Origin: Akkermansia muciniphila
GTDB lineage: Bacteria > Verrucomicrobiota > Verrucomicrobiia > Verrucomicrobiales > Akkermansiaceae
Direction of reading: 5' to 3'
Assembly: GCA_945870545.1 (NCBI GenBank)
Contig: CAMBTF010000133.1
Coordinates: 1 to 5,571, forward strand
DNA: 5,571 nt
The notes below the pieces were generated by a model. It worked only from the letters and a program-made list of their open reading frames with translations. It searched no databases and was not told where the DNA came from. Shown in pieces: positions 1 through 5,571 of the stretch; position 1 is the first letter of the stretch; each line of letters begins with the position of its first letter. The position numbers were made by a program, and so were the translations under genes.

Positions 1-812
1 TCCTTGTTGCTTTCGACAAGATCCATGAGCTGCACGGTGTGGTCGTAGCAGTCGCGCAGGTAGATCTTGGTGGGAGCGGTGATGAAATCGGAGGGATCAT
101 GCAGCAGCGCGCTCACGACATCACGCAGCGGCCAGACAAAGCGGCGCAAGTGGGAGAGGCTGCGCTTGTGCTCGTGCAGCTTCCTCACCATTTCCCGCGA
201 GGGCTTTTCCAGAAGGTCATCCTCCAGATCCTCGATGTTTCCTCCCAGCTCCTCGAGCACCGGATAAAAATGGTCGATGACCGAGTCAAGCAGGGCGTAG
301 GCGAGATAGTCGGCCTTGGACTTGCGGATCTTGCCACGGCCTCCGCGGAGGCGGGCGCGGATGGGATCGAACACATCGTATTCGCCCTCCTCCTGGACGG
401 AGATGAGGAAATTTTCCCCGAAAAACAGGCTGATCTGTTCGCTGCGTATCGTGCGCGACGCGTCCTGATAGACCATCTGCGCCACCACGAAAACATAGTC
501 GGCGCTGCTCTCCACCTTGGGGCGCTGGCCGGTGTTGAGCACATCCTCAAGAGCCAGCGGATGCAGGTTGAATTTTTCCCCGAGCAGGGTGAGCGCCTCG
601 GTATCGCCGAGTCCGTCGATGTTGATCCAGGTGATCTTGTTGTTGTCGAGATGGGCCGCGAGTTCGGAGATATCCGTGATGTCGCGCTCCTCGATGTGAT
701 CGCCGTCATACTCGATGAGCTGGATCGAGGGTTTGCGGGCTTTGCCATCGACCAGATGCGGGGAAAGCGTGGCGGGTGGCGTTCCCGGAGGGCCGTGGCG
801 CTTGATGAACAT
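1..812 (-). CDS. corA: CorA-family magnesium/divalent cation transporter, N-terminal 270 residues (3' end cut by window edge)
   Basis: CorA forms a homopentameric inner-membrane channel for Mg2+ (also Co2+/Ni2+), gated by Mg2+ bound between cytoplasmic domains. I translated this frame by hand: it stays open from ATG at 812 to the left edge, while an in-frame TAG eight codons upstream fixes the start. Visible family motifs are WINIDGL (residues 62-68), LEDVLNTGQRPKVE (88-101), EQISLFFGENFLISVQEEGEYD in the middle of the domain, DSVIDHFYPVLEELGG, and YLRDCYDHTVQLMDLVES near 251-268. By alignment from memory to Thermotoga CorA, Asp90 and Asp254 match the regulatory Mg2+ pair D89/D253. Family length is about 320-370 residues, so roughly 80 residues are missing, including both membrane helices and the GMN motif. 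No Shine-Dalgarno sequence is visible before the ATG. The gene is divergent from tatD, with a 252-bp MITE-like insertion starting 43 bp upstream. The family call is firm; the transported ion is inferred from the family. Confidence 0.95.
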   Translation of the reverse strand, partial: MFIKRHGPPGTPPATLSPHLVDGKARKPSIQLIEYDGDHIEERDITDISELAAHLDNNKITWINIDGLGDTEALTLLGEKFNLHPLALEDVLNTGQRPKVESSADYVFVVAQMVYQDASRTIRSEQISLFFGENFLISVQEEGEYDVFDPIRARLRGGRGKIRKSKADYLAYALLDSVIDHFYPVLEELGGNIEDLEDDLLEKPSREMVRKLHEHKRSLSHLRRFVWPLRDVVSALLHDPSDFITAPTKIYLRDCYDHTVQLMDLVESNK

Positions 813-846
813 GACCGCGAGCGTAGGGGGTAGGGACTACGAATCA

Positions 847-854
847 AGCGAAGG
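847..854. repeat. Left 8-bp target-site duplication (AGCGAAGG)
   Basis: This AGCGAAGG abuts the left end of the 855-1106 element. The identical octamer occurs in the same orientation at 1107-1114, directly after the right end. The copies lie exactly where a transposition target duplication should be, with no spare bases. Confidence 0.85.
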
Positions 855-874
855 GGGTGAGATTTTTTCCGGTG
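855..874 (+). repeat. Left terminal inverted repeat of MITE-like element
   Basis: Twenty bases starting GGGTGAGATT immediately follow the left target duplication. They match the reverse complement of 1087-1106 at 18 of 20 positions; the mismatches are at 860 and 868. Confidence 0.8.
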
Positions 875-903
875 GATGATGATCGCACGGCGAGATTCAT
901 CTG

Positions 904-933
904 CCGGTAGGGCTGATCCGGCTCGGTCGGCCC
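904..933 (+). repeat. Internal inverted repeat, left copy (30 bp)
   Basis: This block starts CCGGTAGGGCTGATCCGG and is the reverse complement of 1051-1080 except for one base at 923, so the arms match at 29 of 30 positions. The pairing extends weakly outward through TTCAT (896-900) against ATGAA (1081-1085), with a 3-nt bulge. The arms enclose 117 bp. Confidence 0.9.
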
Positions 934-959
934 TGATAAAAAACGGAGGAGCCGTAATC

Positions 960-1022
960 CCGGAAGGGTAGTGAAACCGCTGTGAGGCGGGCTTTTTTGT
1001 TTCGGGATTTCACTCCCGCCGG
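960..1022. repeat. Central nested imperfect palindrome of the MITE-like element
   Basis: CCGG-AAGGG-TAGTGAAA (960-976) pairs with TTTCACTCCCGCCGG (1008-1022), allowing two single-base bulges and one mismatch. Overlapping alternative pairings are AATCCCG (956-962) with CGGGATT (1003-1009) and GAAAC (973-977) with GTTTC (999-1003). Within it, CCGC (977-980) and GCGG (987-990) form a short stem followed by six T residues (993-998), which resembles a weak intrinsic terminator on the plus strand. A similarly weak stem plus T6 (955 down to 938) exists on the minus strand. Terminator function is not established for either. Confidence 0.5.
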
Positions 1023-1050
1023 AGTGAGCGGTGCGTTTGATTTTGGAAAT

Positions 1051-1080
1051 GGGCCGACCGTGCCGGATCAGCCCTACCGG
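1051..1080 (-). repeat. Internal inverted repeat, right copy (30 bp)
   Basis: This is the partner of 904-933, with 29 of 30 complementary positions. It is followed directly by ATGAA and then the right terminal repeat. Only 6 bp separate it from the terminal repeat here, against 29 bp on the left side, so the left half carries extra sequence or the right half has lost some. Confidence 0.9.
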
Positions 1081-1086
1081 ATGAAA

Positions 1087-1106
1087 CACCGGGAAAAATC
1101 ACACCC
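1087..1106 (-). repeat. Right terminal inverted repeat of MITE-like element
   Basis: The block reads CACCGGGAAAAATCACACCC and is complementary to 855-874 at 18 of 20 positions. It ends exactly where the right target duplication begins. Confidence 0.8.
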
Positions 1107-1114
1107 AGCGAAGG
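1107..1114. repeat. Right 8-bp target-site duplication (AGCGAAGG)
   Basis: This is the second copy of AGCGAAGG, directly abutting the right terminal repeat and identical to 847-854. Collapsing the two copies gives the predicted empty site, in which GAATCA-AGCGAAGG runs straight into AATGGGCGG. Confidence 0.85.
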
Positions 1115-1160
1115 AATGGGCGGCCCGCTCCTGGATCACACCTTGCGCAGGGGTGGGTGC

Positions 1161-1170
1161 GGGGGGTAGG
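1161..1170 (+). promoter_or_regulatory. Probable ribosome binding site of tatD
   Basis: The purine-rich run GGGGGGTAGG ends 8 nt before the GTG at 1179. It supports that GTG as the start. No other convincing Shine-Dalgarno sequence is nearby. Confidence 0.5.
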
Positions 1171-1178
1171 TTCGCACC

Positions 1179-1955
1179 GTGCTTTTCGATTCCCATAACC
1201 ACTTGCAAAGCGGGAAATTCGGGAGGCCGGTCGGCGAGATGATCGCGGAAATGCAAGCGGCGGGGATCACCGGCTGCGTGGTGAACGCAACGAGGGAGGA
1301 CGATTGGGAGGCGGTGGCGGCGCTGGCGCGGGAGTTTCCGGGCTATGTGTTTCCGGCTTATGGGATTCACCCATGGCATGCGGATGCGGCGAGGGAGGGC
1401 TGGGAGATCAGGTTATGGGAAAGGCTGCTGTCCGATCCCATGTCGAGCGTTGGCGAGGTGGGCGTGGACGGATGGGTGGACTCGCCGGGGATGGAGGTGC
1501 AAATGCCCGTTTTTATAAAACAGGCGGAGCTCGCGGCGGAAACGGGTCGTGTGATGACCGTGCATTGCCTGAAGGCATGGGAGGAGCTCTTCGAAGCGAT
1601 GGATCGCGCGGCGGCATGGCCGGAGAAATTTCTGATGCATTCCTTCGGCGGGTCGGCGGAAATTGCGGAGCGCCTGCTGAAAAAGGGCGCGTGGTTTTCC
1701 TTTTCCGGGCATTTCCTGCATCCGCGCAAAGCCAAGGTCCTGGAGGTTTTCCGGAAACTCCCCATAGACCGGATTCTGTTAGAAACCGATGCGCCCGAAA
1801 TGATCCCGCCCGAGGATTTCGTGAAATTTTCCCTTGGCGCGGGGGTGAACCATCCGGCGAACCTGCGGCGCATCGCGGAGGCGTTCGGGCGAGAAACGCG
1901 GGAGGGGATGCTCGGTCGGATCGAGCGGAACGGGATGAGTTTCTGGAGCATCTGA
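1179..1955 (+). CDS. tatD: TatD-family metal-dependent hydrolase (putative 3'-5' DNase)
   Basis: TatD proteins are cytoplasmic TIM-barrel hydrolases of the amidohydrolase superfamily; characterised members are Mg2+-dependent DNases linked to DNA repair and fragmentation. This one is 258 residues, the normal family length of about 255-265. The full metal-site set is visible: DSHNHL (D4, H6, H8), GIHPWH (62-67), GEVGVDGW with E93, VHC with H129, MHSFGGS with H154, and LLETDAP with D204. NHPAN (224-228) is the usual motif near the C terminus. The GTG start places the first metal-binding histidines at residues 6 and 8, as normal, and has a plausible ribosome site at 1161-1170. The gene is divergent from corA and convergent with the cassette operon, with no co-transcribed neighbour visible. 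Bacteria often hold several paralogues (TatD, YcfH, YjjV), so the exact substrate and orthology are uncertain. Confidence 0.95.
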   Translation: MLFDSHNHLQSGKFGRPVGEMIAEMQAAGITGCVVNATREDDWEAVAALAREFPGYVFPAYGIHPWHADAAREGWEIRLWERLLSDPMSSVGEVGVDGWVDSPGMEVQMPVFIKQAELAAETGRVMTVHCLKAWEELFEAMDRAAAWPEKFLMHSFGGSAEIAERLLKKGAWFSFSGHFLHPRKAKVLEVFRKLPIDRILLETDAPEMIPPEDFVKFSLGAGVNHPANLRRIAEAFGRETREGMLGRIERNGMSFWSI

Positions 1956-2199
1956 GTGCTGCGGAATTTACAGGACTTTTACCCTGCTACCTGCGACTCC
2001 TGCCATGATCGCGTTACATCGACGCTCGGTTAGGGTTCAAATTTTCATCGCATAGCTTTGCTAGTGTTAGAAACATAGAATCCGCCGCTGCAGGGTCCGA
2101 ACGAGAATGCACAGAAGCCGAAGTGGGTAGGGGACGCAGCCATTCACCTATTGGGTGAATCATTGGAAATCCATAAATGATTGAAAATTAGTGCATTCC
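1956..2199. other. Convergent intergenic spacer without a gene
   Basis: These 244 bp lie between the stop of tatD and the stop of the oppositely oriented 275-residue gene. I see no coding signal longer than 16 codons, no tRNA fold and no T-rich intrinsic terminator. The only clear structure is the hairpin at 2142-2160. The base composition shifts here from GC-rich to nearly balanced. Confidence 0.7.
2142..2160. other. Small perfect inverted repeat (7-bp stem, 5-nt loop)
   Basis: ATTCACC pairs perfectly with GGTGAAT around a TATTG loop. It lies about 40 nt beyond the stop of the minus-strand operon and could help end or protect its transcript. Neither strand has a T run after it, so it is not a standard intrinsic terminator; a protein-binding palindrome is equally possible. 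Confidence 0.4.
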
Positions 2200-3027
2200 T
2201 TAAAAACCGTGGGGCAAGATTTCTGCCTCTCGTGCGGGGATCACCATTCGGAAAACCCCAACATCGCGTCCGGCATTGGTCGCGGGACTACCGTCATAAA
2301 GCACAAAAAGCTGTATATGGCCCTCTTGGTTCAAGCGCACCGCAGTGTTATAGATAATTTTTTGCTCTTTGCCATATCTAGCGGCCAACCTGTAGAGTTG
2401 TCCGACTTCTTCCTGCCGGTATGTGATGATCTTCTCTGGCGCGACAGACTCGACTTTTTGCTCGAAAGCATGCTGCACCGTATGACTGGAAAAATTAACA
2501 AGAATGAAGTTTTTATCTATTAAATCGGCATTTTCCAGCGTGAGCACCCTGATTTTGGGAGACTCCTTCCACGGTGTGGAATCATATTTACTCGGCATGA
2601 GGAAGAATATCCTCCGCATCGTAGCCGGTATCGCAGGCAAGGTGGCGTATGGTTCGTAGTTATCTTCTCCAGAAAGCTTGCGATAGAGCCTCAGCTCGCG
2701 ATCAGACGGCATTTGCCGTAGAGTTGAGGGGTTGTTGAAGGGAATGTTGAGCGAATTCCACCTACCATCCTTTTCTTTATCTTCGCCATTGCGGAAGTAA
2801 AGCTGAGCGGGCGGTGTTTCTCCCGGCTGAGCAAGCAGCATTACTGCCTCGCCGCCGTCTTCTGGCTTGCTGTATTTTCTGGTCGGTTTCGGACCGAGCG
2901 CGACGATGGCGAATTCCGCGATACTGTCTTTGGTCAGATTACTTTTCTGTTGTTCCCCTTGCGCCTCACCAGCGGAGGACAGGCAGCACAAGGTTAGGAT
3001 GAGTTTTAATAATTTACCGGGTGTCAT
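2200..3027 (-). CDS. Unrecognised Sec-exported protein, last gene of the Verru_Chthon cassette operon
   Basis: I do not recognise this 275-residue protein. It opens with a good Sec signal peptide: lysines at 5 and 8, a hydrophobic core LILTLCCLSS, and a likely cut after the G-E-A at 20-22. The two cysteines (14, 15) lack a proper lipobox, so a lipoprotein is unlikely. The mature part of about 250 residues has no further membrane segment and is rich in predicted beta strands. One stretch near 174-204 (ILVNFSS...VESVAPEKIITYR) resembles the 'residue of sound chemistry then anchor' strand-turn-strand pattern of small envelope beta-sandwich domains; this is only an impression. The ATG lies 3 nt after the stop of the cassette protein A gene, with only an AGGA too close to be a normal ribosome site, suggesting translational coupling. 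GC content is noticeably lower than in corA and tatD. Function is unknown; periplasmic or surface partnership with the cassette is inferred from position. Confidence 0.85.
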   Translation of the reverse strand: MTPGKLLKLILTLCCLSSAGEAQGEQQKSNLTKDSIAEFAIVALGPKPTRKYSKPEDGGEAVMLLAQPGETPPAQLYFRNGEDKEKDGRWNSLNIPFNNPSTLRQMPSDRELRLYRKLSGEDNYEPYATLPAIPATMRRIFFLMPSKYDSTPWKESPKIRVLTLENADLIDKNFILVNFSSHTVQHAFEQKVESVAPEKIITYRQEEVGQLYRLAARYGKEQKIIYNTAVRLNQEGHIQLFVLYDGSPATNAGRDVGVFRMVIPAREAEILPHGF

Positions 3028-3030
3028 ATC

Positions 3031-5571
3031 CTATATTTCATCGTGGTGAAGCCAGCGGAATGACTTCACCTTGAATTGCCTGCCGAACCTCCGGTTTGCC
3101 GTACTAAGGTTCCCTTCCGTAATCTGCCCGCTGAAATGGTTCATATCGAGAGCTGAATCGAGCGGCGTATTGCCGACCGTACCCGCCTGCCCGGAGTCCC
3201 TGTGCTCCAGATATTGTGGCGTTCTGACGACCGTGGCCTCAACCCACGCACGCGCCTTGATTCCGCTGTCGTCCCTCGATTCGCCGTATGCGCGAATTAC
3301 AAAGGTGTCTCCCCTTGTCGTTAACGCGGGAGCGAGGGGTTCGAGTAGATCTCCCTGAGTGAGGAAACCCGGCATTCCCCATGCCTTGCTCTGTGGCTGG
3401 GTGGTGGTGAACTGCCCGGAGGAATCCTGATAACGGTAGCCGTTCCTGAAATCCGGATGGTTGTTGTCCCGTTCATCCGCAGCACTGCCCGGCGCGGCGT
3501 TCAGCGATGTGGTTCGGTGAATCGTATCTGATGAAAAGTCATCATTCAGTCCCGCCGCCATGATCGCGGCGTCCAGTGCGCTCATATGGGAGGTTTCGTC
3601 ATTCTGATCCGCTAGCCTACGGTTGATGAAGTCTGCCAGCGAAAGAAACGGCCCGCGTCTTTTTACCTCGATCACGATGTTTTCCGCCAGCACGCGCACC
3701 TCATCGTTGGAAAGCGCCCGGGCTCCTGCCCACGCCCCCCATGAGTTCGGCTCAGCCTTATCCGTACTCGCGGCAGCGCTAGGTAGCGAATGCCTCGCAA
3801 ACGTGACTTCATCACCGCTTTCTTCCCCGGTCTGTAGCGGAAGTTTTTTTCCCAGTGTGCTGGAGAGAAACGCCGTCCACGCTTCCACGGAGGTGGAATT
3901 TACATTGAAGGCGGCTGTGTTGTGCAGGAACTCCGCGCTACGATAAAATCCGTTTTTCAGGCTATCACTGTCATTTGTGCCGGCCAGGAGGCTCGCGACA
4001 TCGCCATTTGCCAATGATCCATCAGGATTGTAATGGTATCTTGGATTGGCAAGAGGTTCTCCCACATTCCATGCGAAACGGTCCGTGGCGCTGTTCAGTG
4101 GGATACTGGAAAGAAAATGACCATCCCAGAGGTTCTGGTTCACTTCGTAAGCAATGTCGTAGGCGAGAATTTCATTCGATGAAGAAAAGCTGCTACCAGA
4201 AACAGATTTCGATACAGCTTGGTTGCCGATTTGCAGGAGTCCCTGCGAGTCCGAAGCCGCCGCGCGGGCACCATGGGTTGAGACATCCTTAGCCGCTCCC
4301 AACAGGGAATCCCAACGGGTGGGGAAGGCTCCCACAATAGAGGGATTCGCCGCTACCGGGTGTGCCGTTTTATCAGACGGTGCGTGCAGGTCTCTCAATG
4401 AATGCCCGACGATGTAGGAAGGACTCCAGGAGTATGGGCTGAGCATCGCGTGGCGCAACCTGGCCATCGAGAGCACCCCATGACCGCTGGAGGGCAGGTC
4501 AAACAAAACCACATTCGGGAAGAACGAGTAATCCACGCTGGCTCCGAACGGGTTCTTCACGAAACGGTTGTTGGAGTTGAGGCTTGGCTGATCGTTGACG
4601 TTCTGCGGCGAGTAGGGGACAAACTGGAGATACCAGGCGCCGGCGCTGGTCATGTACCATTTGTTCGCGACTTGGGCGGAAGGGGAGCGCGCCGACAACT
4701 GCGCCCGGACATTCCAGTTCGCCACAGGAGCGACATTCAGCGCCATGTGATTGATGGGCCAATGGTTCATGCGAAGTGGAGGCGCGTTGCCTTCGGTTCC
4801 CCGCTCGTCCAACCACAGGATTTTAGCACCCACCTGGTGGGTGTCGGGCGAGTCTTTCATCGGCGTGTCGGCAAATTTTTCAAGGTATCCGAAACTGTTG
4901 TCCTGCTGGTTGGCGGAACCCCAATCTAGGCCTCTGTAGGCGAAATAGTTGTTCGAATGGGCTCCTCCGCCTCCGAAATAGACCAATTGCAAGCTCGGGT
5001 GGCTGGCATTGCTGTGAAGGTCGGTAAGGGAACTGGATGTCCCTGCTTTCAATACGAAGGGGAAGCCCTCCACTTTATTAGGTTGGTTCAATACCAACTC
5101 CGGCTGGTAATCGAAAATCCGTCCGAGATCGACCTGATCGACTTGCGCCGCAGTAAGATCCCGCCAGTCCACCGTTATTCCAGTAGGTGTATTCGGTAAA
5201 GCCTGAATCTGGTAGGTGGTGGTAGATGCCTGATCGAAGTAAAAATGATCGACTCCTTGTGGCGCGGACGAACTGAGCACGTTCTGCGAAGGATTAGTTT
5301 GTTGGTACAATTGCAAATTCACACCGGCGGCCGAGACCTGGGGGGTGGTCACCTTGGGCGAGAAGACATGGCACTCCCCGGCGCCGATCGTTGTCCCCTC
5401 CAAAGTGAACGCAAGATAGCGTTGGGTCGGAAACGGGTTCATCCGCATTTTGTAAACATCACCCCCGACGTATGCGCCCATCTTCTCCCACTTCGAAAAT
5501 GGATAAACGCCAGTGGCTTTCAACGCATTGGTATGACTTTCTTCCGGGAAAAAGTGCATGCCGTGCGATAC
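3031..5571 (-). CDS. vccA: Verru_Chthon cassette protein A, C-terminal 846 residues (5' end cut by window edge)
   Basis: This is the large subunit of a lineage-specific cassette whose other members (B, C, D) have prepilin-like N termini; its biochemical role is unknown, and a pseudopilus or export-like envelope function is inferred. The frame is open to the right edge with no stop before the first internal ATG at 5559, so that ATG is probably not the true start; family members usually exceed 1000 residues and begin with a hydrophobic pilin-like segment. Family-typical stretches, from memory, are ECHVFSP near the visible N terminus, LSMARLRHAMLSPYSWSPSY (about nt 4390-4480), YDIAYEVNQNLWDGHFLSSI (about 4100-4165), NPRY (about 4040), RRGPFLSLADFINRRL (about 3608-3655), GDLLEPLAPALTTRGDTFVI with RAYGE (about 3280-3352) and ARAWVEATVVRTPQYLE (about 3200-3252). 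The usual Cys in ARAWCEA is Val here. The stop TAG lies 3 nt before the next gene, so the two form an operon. Confidence 0.9.
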   Translation of the reverse strand, partial: VSHGMHFFPEESHTNALKATGVYPFSKWEKMGAYVGGDVYKMRMNPFPTQRYLAFTLEGTTIGAGECHVFSPKVTTPQVSAAGVNLQLYQQTNPSQNVLSSSAPQGVDHFYFDQASTTTYQIQALPNTPTGITVDWRDLTAAQVDQVDLGRIFDYQPELVLNQPNKVEGFPFVLKAGTSSSLTDLHSNASHPSLQLVYFGGGGAHSNNYFAYRGLDWGSANQQDNSFGYLEKFADTPMKDSPDTHQVGAKILWLDERGTEGNAPPLRMNHWPINHMALNVAPVANWNVRAQLSARSPSAQVANKWYMTSAGAWYLQFVPYSPQNVNDQPSLNSNNRFVKNPFGASVDYSFFPNVVLFDLPSSGHGVLSMARLRHAMLSPYSWSPSYIVGHSLRDLHAPSDKTAHPVAANPSIVGAFPTRWDSLLGAAKDVSTHGARAAASDSQGLLQIGNQAVSKSVSGSSFSSSNEILAYDIAYEVNQNLWDGHFLSSIPLNSATDRFAWNVGEPLANPRYHYNPDGSLANGDVASLLAGTNDSDSLKNGFYRSAEFLHNTAAFNVNSTSVEAWTAFLSSTLGKKLPLQTGEESGDEVTFARHSLPSAAASTDKAEPNSWGAWAGARALSNDEVRVLAENIVIEVKRRGPFLSLADFINRRLADQNDETSHMSALDAAIMAAGLNDDFSSDTIHRTTSLNAAPGSAADERDNNHPDFRNGYRYQDSSGQFTTTQPQSKAWGMPGFLTQGDLLEPLAPALTTRGDTFVIRAYGESRDDSGIKARAWVEATVVRTPQYLEHRDSGQAGTVGNTPLDSALDMNHFSGQITEGNLSTANRRFGRQFKVKSFRWLHHDEI

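Larger units (their letters stand above)
855..1106. mobile_element. MITE-like non-autonomous insertion element, 252 bp, with terminal inverted repeats and 8-bp target duplication
   Basis: The element begins GGGTGAGATTTTTTCCGGTG (855-874) and ends with its near-perfect reverse complement (1087-1106; 18 of 20 positions match). It is bounded by a perfect 8-bp direct repeat. Inside are a 30-bp inverted pair (904-933/1051-1080, 29/30) and a central nested palindrome. It encodes no credible protein: the two opposing open frames crossing it mirror each other because of the palindrome (both contain a GPT-x-PDQPYR stretch), as expected from symmetric DNA. An 8-bp duplication is compatible with DDE transposase families such as IS1595, IS256 or IS66, but no transposase is present, so the parent family is unknown. 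It separates the divergent corA and tatD genes. Alternative reading: a large structured intergenic palindrome; the exact target duplication argues against that. Confidence 0.8.

Noticed and set aside
39..833. 264-codon open frame on the plus strand opposite corA
   Set aside because: The minus-strand frame from 812 gives an unmistakable CorA sequence. The plus-strand frame is an antisense shadow in GC-rich DNA and has no recognisable motifs.
185..847. 220-codon minus-strand frame overlapping corA
   Set aside because: It is out of frame with CorA, low in complexity (Ser/Arg-rich) and lacks any family motif.
844..1242. Opposing short open frames (81 and 86 codons) across the corA/tatD spacer
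   Set aside because: Both are read through the inverted repeats and contain mirror versions of the same peptide (GPT-x-PDQPYR). This follows from the palindrome rather than from coding.
1304..2008. 234-codon plus-strand frame overlapping tatD, and 194/102-codon minus-strand frames
   Set aside because: Gly/Arg- and Ser-rich shadows of tatD, whose own frame has every catalytic motif.
2025..2070. GGTTCAAAT motif resembling a tRNA T-loop
   Set aside because: The flanking bases do not form a T-arm stem, and no acceptor or anticodon arm can be drawn.
2191..2523. 110-codon plus-strand frame opposite the secreted protein
   Set aside because: The opposite frame has a signal peptide, fits the operon and spans the full region; this one has no ribosome site or motif.
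4402..4929. 175-codon plus-strand frame inside cassette protein A
   Set aside because: Antisense shadow within a continuous, family-typical 846-residue frame.
5557..5559. ATG as the true start of cassette protein A
   Set aside because: The frame continues upstream to the window edge without a stop, and the family's hydrophobic N terminus is absent, so the gene most likely begins outside the window.

Overview
The window most likely comes from the Verrucomicrobiota. The strongest clue is a large partial gene on the right (3031-5571, minus strand) whose C-terminal two thirds carries the hallmarks of Verru_Chthon cassette protein A. That protein belongs to a prepilin-like gene cassette originally described from Verrucomicrobium spinosum and Chthoniobacter flavus. 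The left part of the window is GC-rich, housekeeping-type chromosome.

Layout. At 1-812 (minus) is the N-terminal, cytoplasmic part of a CorA-type divalent cation transporter; its membrane helices and GMN pore motif lie beyond the left edge. At 813-1178 is the spacer between the divergent corA and tatD genes. At 1179-1955 (plus) is a complete TatD-family metal-dependent hydrolase. At 1956-2199 is a convergent non-coding spacer with one small perfect hairpin. At 2200-3027 (minus) is an unrecognised Sec-exported protein of 275 residues. It starts only 3 nt after the stop of the cassette protein A gene, so the two are almost certainly one operon transcribed right to left. The other cassette members (B, C and D, prepilin-like) are not in the window and would be expected beyond the right edge.

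The most notable non-coding feature is a 252-bp non-autonomous insertion at 855-1106 in the corA/tatD spacer. It has 20-bp terminal inverted repeats (18/20 match), a second internal inverted pair of 30 bp (29/30 match) and a nested central palindrome. A perfect 8-bp direct repeat (AGCGAAGG) lies exactly at both ends as a target-site duplication. It has no credible gene and fits a MITE-like element. Removing it leaves an ordinary 106-bp divergent promoter region, so the element now sits 43 bp upstream of the corA start and 72 bp upstream of the tatD start.

The two halves appear functionally unrelated. corA and tatD are conserved chromosomal genes that share a divergent spacer. The cassette operon belongs to a lineage-specific, probably envelope-associated system, with a lower GC content at its 3' end. 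No RNA genes, CRISPR arrays or confident promoters were found.
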